A DNA stretch of 8,196 nt from UBA6115 sp964534515 (GTDB lineage Bacteria > Bacillota > Clostridia > Christensenellales > Aristaeellaceae). Both the position numbers and the translations under genes were made by a program. Shown piece by piece: positions 1 through 6,898 of the stretch. The DNA lies in assembly GCA_964534515.1 (NCBI GenBank), contig CAZHPW010000099.1, positions 1 through 8,196 on the forward strand, in the 5' to 3' direction. The notes under the pieces are model-generated. The model had not been told where the DNA came from. It made no database searches and saw only the letters and a program-made list of their open reading frames with translations. Each line of letters opens with the position of its first letter. The first letter of the stretch is position 1.

Positions 1-22
1 TCGAATCCCGCCGGGTGCACCA
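1..22 (+). tRNA. tRNA, 3' end only (partial; perhaps tRNA-Arg)
   Basis: The first 22 bases read as the end of a tRNA: a T-loop beginning at base 1 (TCGAAT, the rest of TTCGAAT), the 3' half of the T stem (CCCGC, 7-11), the 3' acceptor strand (CGGGTGC, 12-18), discriminator A19 and an encoded CCA (20-22). A strong terminator follows at once. The anticodon lies outside the window, so the identity is not visible. The acceptor would be GCACCCG, which occurs in clostridial arginine tRNAs, but that is a weak guess. Confidence 0.85.
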
Positions 23-60
23 TAGAAATCCCTTGATAAATCAAGGGATTTCTATTTATT
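23..60 (+). terminator. Intrinsic terminator of the tRNA gene
   Basis: A perfect 14-bp stem (23-36 with 41-54) closes on a TAAA loop, and a T-rich tail (TTTATTT) follows. It starts directly after the tRNA CCA end, so it terminates the tRNA transcript and isolates the downstream helix-turn-helix gene. Confidence 0.9.
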
Positions 61-178
61 TCAAAGAATTATTCCAATTGATTATTATCGCTATTTGTCT
101 TCCAATGGATTTCATTAGATGACGTTTTGCATTTAATCAATTCAGTGCCAGACCGTCAGTATTATTTATCAGGTGAAC

Positions 179-202
179 ATGAAAACGAGCAGCCCGCGAT
201 AA
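179..202 (+). CDS. Possible 7-codon leader peptide (MKTSSPR) upstream of the HTH gene
   Basis: A minimal open frame, ATG at 179 to TAA at 200-202, encodes MKTSSPR. It is preceded closely by AGGTGA (171-176), which fits the 16S rRNA tail. It ends 8 bases before a hairpin that overlaps the ribosome binding site of the HTH gene. Such an arrangement is known from translationally attenuated genes. A frame this short can arise by chance and no coding signal can be measured, so this is a hypothesis. Confidence 0.2.
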   Translation: MKTSSPR

Positions 203-210
203 TTACACAG

Positions 211-243
211 CCTTTTGTGATGACAAACATCCATGACAAAAGG
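211..243 (+). promoter_or_regulatory. Leader hairpin overlapping the HTH gene's ribosome binding site
   Basis: CCTTTTGT (211-218) pairs with ACAAAAGG (236-243). Inside it GATG (219-222) pairs with CATC (228-231) around an ACAAA loop, leaving a 4-base bulge (232-235). The right arm covers the start of the AAAAGGAGG ribosome binding site (238-246), so a folded leader would partly hide it. The word ATGACAAA also occurs twice, at 220-227 and 233-240, and could instead be a protein-binding repeat. Pairing is seen directly; function is inferred. Confidence 0.4.
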
Positions 244-254
244 AGGACATATTC

Positions 255-530
255 ATGCCTTATGAAAACAAAATCTATGGACTGGTGATTATGGAACTGC
301 GAAAAGAAAGGAGAATGTCCCAGGAGGTGCTCTCCGGGCTGGCCGGGATTGCCCGCAGCCACCTATCCATGATTGAAACAGGTAACAAGAAAGCCAATGT
401 GGAAACCTTGTACCGGATTGCGGGAGCATTGGGGCTGAAGCTGAGCGAGTTTTTCAGCCTGGCGGAACAGAAAGAGGCGGAAATGAGAATGGTGATGACA
501 AGGGATAAAATACAGTGGAGCGGAATATAG
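255..530 (+). CDS. XRE-family helix-turn-helix transcriptional regulator
   Basis: This 91-residue protein is essentially one HTH_3 / Cro-C1 DNA-binding domain (about residues 9-66) with a short charged tail. The usual parts are visible: a basic first helix (ELRKERR, 14-20), the MSQEVLSGLA helix (21-30), the recognition helix around ARSHLSMIETG (33-43) and the closing TLYRIAGALGLKLSEFF helices (51-67). It probably binds DNA as a dimer, and no ligand domain is present. The ATG at 255 is chosen because AGGAGG at 241-246 sits 8 bases upstream; an internal Met at residue 13 lacks such a site. It stands alone between two terminators and is convergent with the transport cluster, so its target is unknown. 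Autoregulation is plausible, as for many small XRE regulators. Confidence 0.88.
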   Translation: MPYENKIYGLVIMELRKERRMSQEVLSGLAGIARSHLSMIETGNKKANVETLYRIAGALGLKLSEFFSLAEQKEAEMRMVMTRDKIQWSGI

Positions 531-544
531 ACAGGTACAAAAGA

Positions 545-568
545 AAAAGCGGCACGCGTGCCGCTTTT
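545..568. terminator. Bidirectional intrinsic terminator between convergent units
   Basis: A 10-bp stem (545-554 with 559-568; AAAAGCGGCA / TGCCGCTTTT) has a CGCG loop. The + strand ends in TTTTC for the HTH gene. The - strand reads into TTTTTCTTTT, a better U-tract, 15 bases after the stop of the last flavoprotein gene. It therefore ends both the HTH transcript and the long - strand cluster. Confidence 0.88.
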
Positions 569-582
569 CACTTTAACTTGAT

Positions 583-1959
583 TCAGGAGGCGTAGATGGC
601 GCCTTTGCTGACCATTTCAGCCCGGATATCCTCCCCCCTTAATTCCCTAGGGGTGAGTTTGCGCTGAATAGAGAAGGCTGCCGCGATACCCGCCGCTTCG
701 CCGGTGGCACGTGCGGATTGCTGTACGCGCACTGAGGCCTGGGCCGCAAAATCCGCGCCGATGCAGCGCCCCGCGACCAACAGATTCTGGAAGCCTTTTA
801 CCAACAAGGAGCGGTAAGGAATGTCATACCAGGGTTTACCGTCATCCGGCTTCTCGGTGAGATAGGTATTGGACAGCACCTTGCCATGTACATCTATAGG
901 GTAATTGGATTGACAGATAAAGTCGGGAAACTTGCGCTTTGTGAACAAATCTTCCGCCTTTAGCACAACATCGGTTTGTATCTCGCGGCTTTCCCTAACG
1001 CCCACAATCACGGCGATGTCAGCGATATGCGCATGCTCAAAGCCCTTCAAGTACTTGCGGTAAAAGGCCAATTGGCGCAGAATGCCCTTTTTGCCCTCCA
1101 CCTGAGCCAGGGTCAGGTCGTTGGGTGAGGAACCGTCAATATGGACAAAAAACTCGGGGCAGTTAAAGGCGATGCTGCCCTTGCGGCCGTGGATGGCAAA
1201 AGCCTGCCAGTAGAGGTGGTCTTCCTCAAGCAGGTCGCCCGCCTTGACCGCTTGTTCAAAAACAGGGGTCAGGGTGACCTCTTTATTTTTGACACAGTGA
1301 GCGTAAAACTCCGAGGCTTCCGGATTGACAAAAGCGCCTTTGTCAATTCCGCTGCTGGCCTTTAGCTCATCAAGGCAAGCCTTCAACTCCGTAAAATCAA
1401 CATTGTCAATGATGTAGCGCAGCGACATGGGCTGATTTATTCCGGTATCCGGATTGCCCTTGGTGTACTGGGCACCGGCATGCACAGAGACATCGCCATC
1501 GCCCGTCGTGTCAATGAATACTTGTCCTTCAACAAGCCCCAAACCATCCTTGTTGGCGATAACGACACTAGTCAGCCGGCCATCTTTGACAACAACATCC
1601 GGTATAAAGGTATGGTAGAGCAGGCGGACACCGGATGAAACAGCCAGGTCTTCCAATACGGTTTTTAAGATGAGCGGGTCAAAATTGCGGCCGTCCTCGC
1701 TGACCGCGTTCAGCGCGCGCATTTTATCCTTCACTTGCCGGCTGATATAGGAGCAGGCGGGGTCACCCTCAATGCCGCTGTGCATCACCGGGGTGACAAG
1801 GCCGGCCGTGGCCGTACCGCCCAGCATACCCAATTGCTCAATGACAAGGACATCCCGACCCTGCTGCGCCGCGGCGATGGCGGCGAACGCGCCTGCTGTT
1901 CCCCCGCCGCAAATGACGATTTCTGCCCGGTCAACAACCGGCAGCTTTGAGTAATCCAT
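583..1959 (-). CDS. FAD-dependent oxidoreductase (FAD_oxidored, PF12831 type), second of a tandem pair
   Basis: This is a 458-residue cytoplasmic flavoprotein with no signal peptide or membrane segment. The N-terminal FAD-binding Rossmann motif is GGGTAG (18-23), with the acidic residue that ends strand 2 at E41, followed by GMLGGTATAG (44-53). IDTTGDGD (149-156) is the mid-protein FAD-contacting motif, and VRESRE (321-326) plus the C-terminal block IPYRSLL...AGRCIGADFAAQASVR (380-411) are typical of this family. The reaction is unknown; the family oxidises or reduces diverse substrates through FAD. The gene lies 18 bases downstream of a related flavoprotein gene, with GAGGA 8 bases before its ATG, so the two are co-transcribed. 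It is the last gene before the terminator. Key motifs are intact. Its relatedness to the neighbour is clear but distant, so the pair is not a recent duplication. Confidence 0.85.
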   Translation of the reverse strand: MDYSKLPVVDRAEIVICGGGTAGAFAAIAAAQQGRDVLVIEQLGMLGGTATAGLVTPVMHSGIEGDPACSYISRQVKDKMRALNAVSEDGRNFDPLILKTVLEDLAVSSGVRLLYHTFIPDVVVKDGRLTSVVIANKDGLGLVEGQVFIDTTGDGDVSVHAGAQYTKGNPDTGINQPMSLRYIIDNVDFTELKACLDELKASSGIDKGAFVNPEASEFYAHCVKNKEVTLTPVFEQAVKAGDLLEEDHLYWQAFAIHGRKGSIAFNCPEFFVHIDGSSPNDLTLAQVEGKKGILRQLAFYRKYLKGFEHAHIADIAVIVGVRESREIQTDVVLKAEDLFTKRKFPDFICQSNYPIDVHGKVLSNTYLTEKPDDGKPWYDIPYRSLLVKGFQNLLVAGRCIGADFAAQASVRVQQSARATGEAAGIAAAFSIQRKLTPRELRGEDIRAEMVSKGAIYAS

Positions 1960-1977
1960 GTGTATCTTCCTCTCTGC

Positions 1978-3246
1978 TTAGCCGATGAAAGCGCCTTGAC
2001 GTGTCAAAATATCCTGTATCTTTTTCACATCCGCCTGAGCGGGTTTAACCTTGTCCTGCTTGCAGACCGCGGCGGCAACCCCGGCAGCCTCGCCCAAGGT
2101 GGCAACTATGGGCATGATGCGGATGGAAGCCTGCGCCTCATGGGTAGCGGAAATGCAGCGCCCTGCCACCAGCAGGTTGTCCGCATTTTTGGGAAGAAGG
2201 CTGCGGTAGGGAATGGTGTACCAGGTGCCATCCTTGAAGTAGTAATGGCTGGTGCCGGCGCCTTCAGGGTTATGGATATCAATGTCATAATTGCCCGCGG
2301 CAATCTTATCCTCAAACTGGACGCAGCCAATCAGGTCTTCCTGATTCAAGACATACTCGCCAATAATCATCCGGCTTTCACGAACACCGATTTCACCGGC
2401 AGAATAAAGCAGCTGGCTGTTTTCAAAGCCGGGGACATGCTCTTTGAGGAAATGATACATCTCAAACATCTGCTCCCGCGCCATCATCTCAGCCTTGGTA
2501 ACATCAAAGGGATTGGTGGGATCGAGTTTGACAACACGGGTTGTGTTGAAGTGCAGCATGCCCTCCACCTGGGTTTTAAACACCAGGACGTTTTCGCGCG
2601 GGTTCTTGATTTTCCCTTCAGCCTGGAACTTCTTGTAAAGCTCCTGCATGAGGCTGTGATTTTTATTGTAGGTGGGAATATCAATGTTTCCGATTCGGAA
2701 ACAGAGCGTCATGGGCTGACAGAGGCCATCTTCCCGCCCCAATTGGAAGGGACAGCCCGCCAGCATGGCAAGGTCGGCATCCCCCGTGCAATCAATATAG
2801 GTTTGCGCGGTAAAGCGCAGCGGCCCGGCTTTAGTCGCGACAGACAGGGACTTGATGCTGCCATTGTCATTTTCAACGCCGCATAAGAAGGCGTGAAAGA
2901 GAACCTCAACCCCTTCCTTCTTGACCAGGCGGTCCAGGGTGAGTTTGAGGTATTCCTCGTGCATATCCTCCCGGCCAGGCCCCTGATAGCCGCCGGTTTC
3001 CTTCATCAGCCCCTGAAGCTCAGTAAAAAAGCCTCGGCTCAAGGGGAACTTTTTGCCGTCCACCATTGTAGAATAAGGCATAAATGGATTGATGAGCATG
3101 GTTCCGGGCGCGCCGCCCAGAAAACCCGCTTTCTCAAGAAGCAGGACTGATAAGCCCTGACGCTTTGCAGTGACGGCCGCGGCAATGCCAGTGAGGCCGC
3201 CGCCCACCACAATCAAATCCCAATGTTTTTGGGTCATGCTGTCCAT
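1978..3246 (-). CDS. FAD-dependent oxidoreductase (FAD_oxidored, PF12831 type), first of a tandem pair
   Basis: This 422-residue flavoprotein has the dinucleotide-binding motif GGGLTG (15-20), the strand-2 acidic residue E38, GFLGGAPGTM (41-50), IDCTGDAD (151-158), GVRESR (287-292) and the C-terminal block IPYRSLLPKNADNLLVAGRC (345-364). These match the downstream paralogue in order and spacing, but the middle substrate region differs greatly. It is predicted to be cytoplasmic. The first ATG is favoured because GGA lies 8 bases upstream in an AAGGAAAGGAA stretch, while the Met at residue 4 would be 17 bases away. It follows the solute-binding protein gene after a strong hairpin (3273-3303), which could lower its expression relative to the transporter. 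The substrate is unknown; the context suggests a compound imported by the adjacent ABC system. The two flavoproteins might act in sequence or as a heteromer. Confidence 0.85.
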   Translation of the reverse strand: MDSMTQKHWDLIVVGGGLTGIAAAVTAKRQGLSVLLLEKAGFLGGAPGTMLINPFMPYSTMVDGKKFPLSRGFFTELQGLMKETGGYQGPGREDMHEEYLKLTLDRLVKKEGVEVLFHAFLCGVENDNGSIKSLSVATKAGPLRFTAQTYIDCTGDADLAMLAGCPFQLGREDGLCQPMTLCFRIGNIDIPTYNKNHSLMQELYKKFQAEGKIKNPRENVLVFKTQVEGMLHFNTTRVVKLDPTNPFDVTKAEMMAREQMFEMYHFLKEHVPGFENSQLLYSAGEIGVRESRMIIGEYVLNQEDLIGCVQFEDKIAAGNYDIDIHNPEGAGTSHYYFKDGTWYTIPYRSLLPKNADNLLVAGRCISATHEAQASIRIMPIVATLGEAAGVAAAVCKQDKVKPAQADVKKIQDILTRQGAFIG

Positions 3247-3272
3247 GAATCATTTCCTTTCCTTATAAACAG

Positions 3273-3303
3273 GCAGAAACCTGCCGAAAAGGCAGGTTTC
3301 TGC
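3273..3303 (-). terminator. Strong hairpin between binding-protein and flavoprotein genes (weak terminator or mRNA stabiliser)
   Basis: A perfect 13-bp stem (3273-3285 with 3291-3303) has a 5-base loop and lies 10 bases after the binding-protein stop codon. On the - strand the following bases are CTGTTTATAAGG, a poor U-tract, so full termination is unlikely. In transport operons such hairpins often protect the upstream binding-protein mRNA from 3' decay or allow partial read-through, giving more binding protein than downstream enzyme. The hairpin is seen; the role is inferred. Confidence 0.7.
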
Positions 3304-3313
3304 GGAGAATGAA

Positions 3314-4819
3314 TTAGTCGATGGCGTAGCCAAAGACCTCAGAGTAGGGAGAGTAACTCTCGCGGGCGGCGTTGACCAATTCCGGGTTCTCTTTGTACCA
3401 ATTGGTGGCCGCTTCCTCAAGCGCCAGACCGCCGGCGCTTTCCCACTCAGCGACGAAGCTGTCGTAATTGTCCAGGCTTTCGGTTCCGGCAATTACCTGC
3501 AGGAAGTAATCATTGGCGAGGGTTGAAAGGGCGGAGGAGTACTCTGTGAACTCAGGGAAACGAGCGAAGGTCATGGGGTTGCCTTCAAAGCCGAAGGCCG
3601 CGGCCTTGCTGTTGGCATCATAGAAAGTGTCCCACTGAACCTGGGTTTTATGCACGCGGGCCATCCAGGTCAGGGGATGCTCATGCTGGTTGCGGCCAAT
3701 CTGGAAGTTGCTACCCTGGTTCATGTTGTCGTTAAAGATGGGAAGAATCGGAATAGGCGTGCCGGCTTCATCCAGAGTGTAATGGACACCTTCATCACCG
3801 GCGTTGAAACGCCAGTAGTTTTCAGGCTTCAAGCGGGAGCCGATCATTTCGATGGTGCGCTTGGCATCTTCATCAGAGGCAGTTACCGGAATGACAAAGA
3901 CGCGGGTGATGCCGTTGGACACCGCGATATGGCGCTTGCCATCCTTGTCCTCAAGGGGCACGATGGTCTTGAAATAGGCGTCCTTCTGGCCGTTCTCAAC
4001 CAGAGCGTTGACCCAGTTCAAGGTGGACCAGTGGGCGGCGAAGGTCATGGCCGCTTTGTTGGACGACATCTTCTCATTGATGTTGTCGCCGGTATTCACA
4101 GGCCAGTCAACGTCAATGAGGCCTTCGGTGTACAGTTTGTTCATGAAGGCCAGGTATTCCTTCAGGCCAGGATTGCGCAGGTAGGAGACGATGGTATCCT
4201 TCTCATCATCCACCACAAAGTCATAGGACAGGCCAAAACCGGAGGCGATAACCGGCTCAAAGGCGTTCATACCGGTCAGGGGAATCATACCGGTGTCATT
4301 CTTGATGGCCTGGAGCAAGGCATAAAACTCGTCCACGGTGTTAGGTTCCTGGTAATTGTGCTGGGCGAAGATGTCGGTGCGGTAGCCGATGCCGCCGACA
4401 TAGACCGCGTCATCCACATTGGGAACGCCATAGATGCCGCCATCCGCCGTGCCGGTATAGGTCCAACCCAGAGGGGAGATAGCGTCCTTGATTTCTGGGG
4501 TCAAAAGGGGAGCGATGTCCTTGAGCGCGCCTTGCGCCAAAAGGGTCTGATACATAGGCGGGCTGACGGAAATCAGGTCATAGTCGGTGCCGGAGGCGAT
4601 TTCCATCGCCAATTGGTTGTCATCGGAGATGTAGTCGTACTGGACCTTGAACCCGGTGATTTCCTCGAGCTTTAAGCCGACATAGTCGGTGTTCATGTCA
4701 ATCGCGAGGGCAGGGACCAGCATCTTGAGGGTTTTGTCTTCTTCCGCGTTGACGGCAGCCAGGCTCACACCCAGCAGCATCATTACGGCAAGAAGCAGGC
4801 TCAGCAGTCTTTTGTTCAT
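3314..4819 (-). CDS. Extracellular solute-binding protein of a carbohydrate ABC transporter (LplA/YtcQ-like)
   Basis: This 501-residue secreted protein captures a carbohydrate-type solute and hands it to the two permeases encoded just upstream. Residues 1-25 form a signal peptide: MNKR, a hydrophobic core (5-22), then VNA|EED with likely signal peptidase I cleavage after A25. The length and the pattern (LKMLVPALAIDMNTDYVG, then DYDLISVSPPMYQTLLAQGALKDIAPLL at about 79-106) fit family 1 binding proteins of the LplA/YtcQ group. No cysteine stands at the lipobox position; LLGV occurs where LLGC would be expected, so lipid anchoring is not predicted. The ATG at 4817-4819 is chosen because AGGAGG (4827-4832) lies 7 bases upstream; an in-frame ATG at 4873 would add 18 residues ahead of the signal peptide and is rejected. 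Hairpins flank the gene. The ligand cannot be told. Confidence 0.88.
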   Translation of the reverse strand: MNKRLLSLLLAVMMLLGVSLAAVNAEEDKTLKMLVPALAIDMNTDYVGLKLEEITGFKVQYDYISDDNQLAMEIASGTDYDLISVSPPMYQTLLAQGALKDIAPLLTPEIKDAISPLGWTYTGTADGGIYGVPNVDDAVYVGGIGYRTDIFAQHNYQEPNTVDEFYALLQAIKNDTGMIPLTGMNAFEPVIASGFGLSYDFVVDDEKDTIVSYLRNPGLKEYLAFMNKLYTEGLIDVDWPVNTGDNINEKMSSNKAAMTFAAHWSTLNWVNALVENGQKDAYFKTIVPLEDKDGKRHIAVSNGITRVFVIPVTASDEDAKRTIEMIGSRLKPENYWRFNAGDEGVHYTLDEAGTPIPILPIFNDNMNQGSNFQIGRNQHEHPLTWMARVHKTQVQWDTFYDANSKAAAFGFEGNPMTFARFPEFTEYSSALSTLANDYFLQVIAGTESLDNYDSFVAEWESAGGLALEEAATNWYKENPELVNAARESYSPYSEVFGYAID

Positions 4820-4844
4820 GGTAGTTCCTCCTATATTTTTCTCA

Positions 4845-4863
4845 CTTTCCTCAATCAGGAAAG
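4845..4863 (-). other. Small hairpin just upstream of the binding-protein gene's ribosome binding site
   Basis: A 7-bp stem (4845-4851 with 4857-4863) closes on a 5-base loop in the 58-base gap between the second permease gene and the binding-protein gene. No U-tract follows, so it is not a terminator. It could act as a 5' stabiliser or processing site of the binding-protein message. The stem is short and could be chance. Confidence 0.35.
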
Positions 4864-4877
4864 GGAAATTCACAAAA

Positions 4878-5798
4878 TCATCCCTTCACCGAACCCACGC
4901 GCATGCCCTTAACAAAGTACTTCTGCAGGAAGGGGTAGACCAGCATAATGGGCACACAGGCCAGCACAATGGTTGCCGCGCGGATGGCTTCGGTATTCAG
5001 GGAAATGTTTTCAAGCGCGTCCATGGTCAGGGACTGGTCCACGTTGAGCGCTTCGGTGACGATTTGGTAAAGGTAGGTCTGAAGGGGACGGAAATCGGGC
5101 TTGGTGATGTAGAGCAAGCCGGTCATGTAGTTGTCCCAGAAACCGACGGCGTAAAACAAGCCAATGGTGGCCAGTGCCGGGAGAGACATGGGCAGCACGA
5201 TGGAGACCAGCGTTCTGATGTTGCCAGCCCCGTCCAACTGGGCGGATTCCTCAACAGCTTCAGGGATGTCCTCAAAGAAGTTCTTCAGCAGAATAACGTT
5301 GTATACGGAAATCATGCCAGGCACAAAGAGCACCCAGATGGTATTGATGAGACCCAAGGAGCGCATCAGGAGGTAGTGCGGCACCATACCGCCGGAGAAC
5401 AGCATGGTGAACACAAAGAAAAGGATAAACTTCTTGCGCCCCACCAGCCAGGTCTTGGACAAAGGATAAGCTGTCAGACAGGTGAAAAAGAGAGCGCCGA
5501 TGGTGCCTAAGACCGTGATGGTAAGAGAAACCTTCAGAGAACTCCAGAACTGGCTCTGGTTCATCACATAGCGGTAGGTGCCCAATTGAAAATCTACCGG
5601 TGCTAAAATCACCTTACCGGTTGTAATGGCGTTGTTGCTGGAAAAGGATTTGGCGATGGTGTTGAGGAAGGGAAAGAGCATGAGTACGGCAATGAGCATG
5701 AGGATACAGAAATTGACCCCGCCCAAAAAGCGCTCTCCCCGCGAGAGGCCAAAAGCCGCGTTTTTGCGCTCGTTCTTGATTTTTGTTCTGATGCTCAT
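4878..5798 (-). CDS. Carbohydrate ABC transporter permease, CUT1 family (LplC/YtcP-like)
   Basis: This 306-residue inner-membrane subunit forms half of the transport channel with the preceding permease. Hydrophobic segments appear near residues 27-48, 88-112, 123-143, 152-172, 205-222 and 272-292, giving six helices after a basic cytoplasmic N-terminus. The cytoplasmic EAA loop that docks on the ATPase is visible as EESAQLDGAG (183-192) followed by VLP (201-203), normal for the LplC/YtcP branch, with its glycine kept (G190). The start codon shares one base with the stop codon of the upstream permease (TAATG), and AGGAG lies 9 bases before it, so translation is probably coupled and the two subunits are made in equal amounts. 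No ATPase gene is present nearby. Related systems in Firmicutes use a shared MsmX-type ATPase, which is the likely partner here. Confidence 0.92.
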   Translation of the reverse strand: MSIRTKIKNERKNAAFGLSRGERFLGGVNFCILMLIAVLMLFPFLNTIAKSFSSNNAITTGKVILAPVDFQLGTYRYVMNQSQFWSSLKVSLTITVLGTIGALFFTCLTAYPLSKTWLVGRKKFILFFVFTMLFSGGMVPHYLLMRSLGLINTIWVLFVPGMISVYNVILLKNFFEDIPEAVEESAQLDGAGNIRTLVSIVLPMSLPALATIGLFYAVGFWDNYMTGLLYITKPDFRPLQTYLYQIVTEALNVDQSLTMDALENISLNTEAIRAATIVLACVPIMLVYPFLQKYFVKGMRVGSVKG

Positions 5799-6793
5799 TA
5801 CCAGATACTCCTGCTAGTCAACCGGCGGCTTAAAAGGTTGCCGCCCAGGATAAGAACAAGGTTGATAATGGAGTTAAAGAAACCGACCATTGTGCCCTGA
5901 CTCCAGTTGAGTTTGCCGATGCCCTCGCGGTACACAAAGGTGCCGATGATGTCACCGGAGCGGTAAACCGTGGGGTTGTACATGACCAGAATCTGGCTGA
6001 AGCCGGCATCCATGATGCCGCCCAGGCGCAAAATGAGCATCATGACGATGGTGGACGCGATGCCGGGGAGGGTGACATGCCAGATGAGCTGCATGCGGTT
6101 GGCGCGGTCTATCCTGGCCGCCTCATAAAGTGAGGTGTCAATGCTGGCCATAGCTGCCAGGTAAACAATGGTATTCCAGCCGGATTCCTTCCAAGCGCTA
6201 GAAATTAACAGCAGTATCCGAAACCATCGGTTGTCCATGAAGAATTTCTGCGGTTCACCGCCCAGAGCGATGATGATTTGGTTGACAAGGCCGGTGGTGC
6301 CCATGATGTTCATAAACAGCGCGCCGACAACCACCCAGGAGAAAAAGTGGGGCAGGTAAAGGATGGTTTGCAGGGAGCGCCTGGCCATGTTGATGCGAAC
6401 CTCATTGATCATTAAAGCCAGAATGATGCCGATTGGAAACACAAATATCACCTTCATCGCGCTGATGACAAAGGTGTTGGTGACCGCCTGGCGGAATTTG
6501 CTCTGAGCCCAGAGGGCATTCCAGTTCTGCAAGCCAACCCAGGGGCTGTGCGCAATGGCGTCAAAAGGGTTGGCACCGGCAAAGATGTTGTATTTCTTAA
6601 AGCCGATAATCAAGCCATACATGGGCGCGTAAGAGAACAGCAGGACAAAGAGAATGCCAGGAATCAGCAGCAGGTACATGCTGTAGCTGCGCCGCAGACG
6701 CGCACGGGACGCACGGCGGTTGTTGGCCCTGGCAATATCCAGGGTTTTCCCGGATACCTTGGTATTCATGGTGGAATTGGACAATCCGATCAA
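5798..6793 (-). CDS. Carbohydrate ABC transporter permease, CUT1 family (LplB/YteP-like), TTG start
   Basis: This 331-residue membrane permease is the partner of the next gene product. A long basic N-terminus (residues 20-36, rich in Arg) precedes hydrophobic segments near 39-57, 105-128, 148-168, 193-212, 245-260 and 302-321. SYAPMYGLIIGFKKYN (54-69) is typical of the LplB/YteP branch. The EAA loop reads EAARIDRANR (224-233) then TLP (241-243). Most relatives have Gly where this protein has R230 (codon CGC at 6104-6106). The start is taken as TTG at 6791-6793 because AAAAGGAG (6801-6808) lies 7 bases upstream; the ATG at 6769 (residue 9) has no ribosome binding site. A TTG start may lower expression. 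The gene overlaps the following permease by one base and is 151 bases downstream of the Gfo/Idh-like gene. Confidence 0.9.
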   Translation of the reverse strand: MIGLSNSTMNTKVSGKTLDIARANNRRASRARLRRSYSMYLLLIPGILFVLLFSYAPMYGLIIGFKKYNIFAGANPFDAIAHSPWVGLQNWNALWAQSKFRQAVTNTFVISAMKVIFVFPIGIILALMINEVRINMARRSLQTILYLPHFFSWVVVGALFMNIMGTTGLVNQIIIALGGEPQKFFMDNRWFRILLLISSAWKESGWNTIVYLAAMASIDTSLYEAARIDRANRMQLIWHVTLPGIASTIVMMLILRLGGIMDAGFSQILVMYNPTVYRSGDIIGTFVYREGIGKLNWSQGTMVGFFNSIINLVLILGGNLLSRRLTSRSIW

Positions 6794-6869
6794 TACACTA
6801 CTCCTTTTGAGAGACTTTGTGTCAGTGGGACCTATGAACGCTCAACAGCTACCAAGCTTTATGTGGTTC

Positions 6870-6898
6870 ATCTTAGCAGTAAATCGACATGCTGGAAA
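6870..6898 (-). promoter_or_regulatory. Possible internal promoter ahead of the permease genes
   Basis: In the 151-base gap (6794-6944) the - strand carries TTTCCA (6893-6898), a 17-base spacer and TAAGAT (6870-6875), preceded by TG one base upstream as in an extended -10. Each hexamer matches the sigma-A consensus at four of six positions. It would start a transcript near 6863 and drive the transporter and flavoprotein genes independently of the first gene. No terminator is visible in this gap, so read-through from the first gene is also expected. Confidence 0.3.

Noticed and set aside
160..165. TATTAT as a -10 box for the XRE gene
   Set aside because: No acceptable -35 hexamer is found 16-18 bases upstream, and the region is AT-rich enough to give such hexamers by chance.
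1960..2886. A 308-codon open frame on the + strand
   Set aside because: Antisense to the first flavoprotein gene, which carries all family motifs; no domain or convincing ribosome binding site in the + frame.
3250..3492. An 80-codon - strand frame overlapping the end of the binding-protein gene
   Set aside because: It runs through the hairpin and out of frame inside the binding-protein gene, with a product lacking any family feature; a shadow frame.
3650..4675. A 341-codon open frame on the + strand
   Set aside because: It lies wholly antisense to the binding-protein gene, which has a signal peptide, ribosome binding site and family features. The antisense product shows no recognisable domain, and long antisense frames are expected opposite genes of this composition.
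4820..4873. An 18-residue N-terminal extension of the binding protein
   Set aside because: The extension is polar and would sit ahead of a standard signal peptide. The strong AGGAGG site lies inside it, 7 bases before the internal ATG, which is therefore the real start.
4689..5510. A 273-codon open frame on the + strand
   Set aside because: It runs antisense across the binding-protein start and the second permease, crossing their gene boundary, with a low-complexity His/Gln/Gly-rich product typical of a shadow frame.
6767..6769. ATG as the start of the first permease
   Set aside because: No ribosome binding site precedes it, while the TTG eight codons upstream has AAAAGGAG at ideal spacing.
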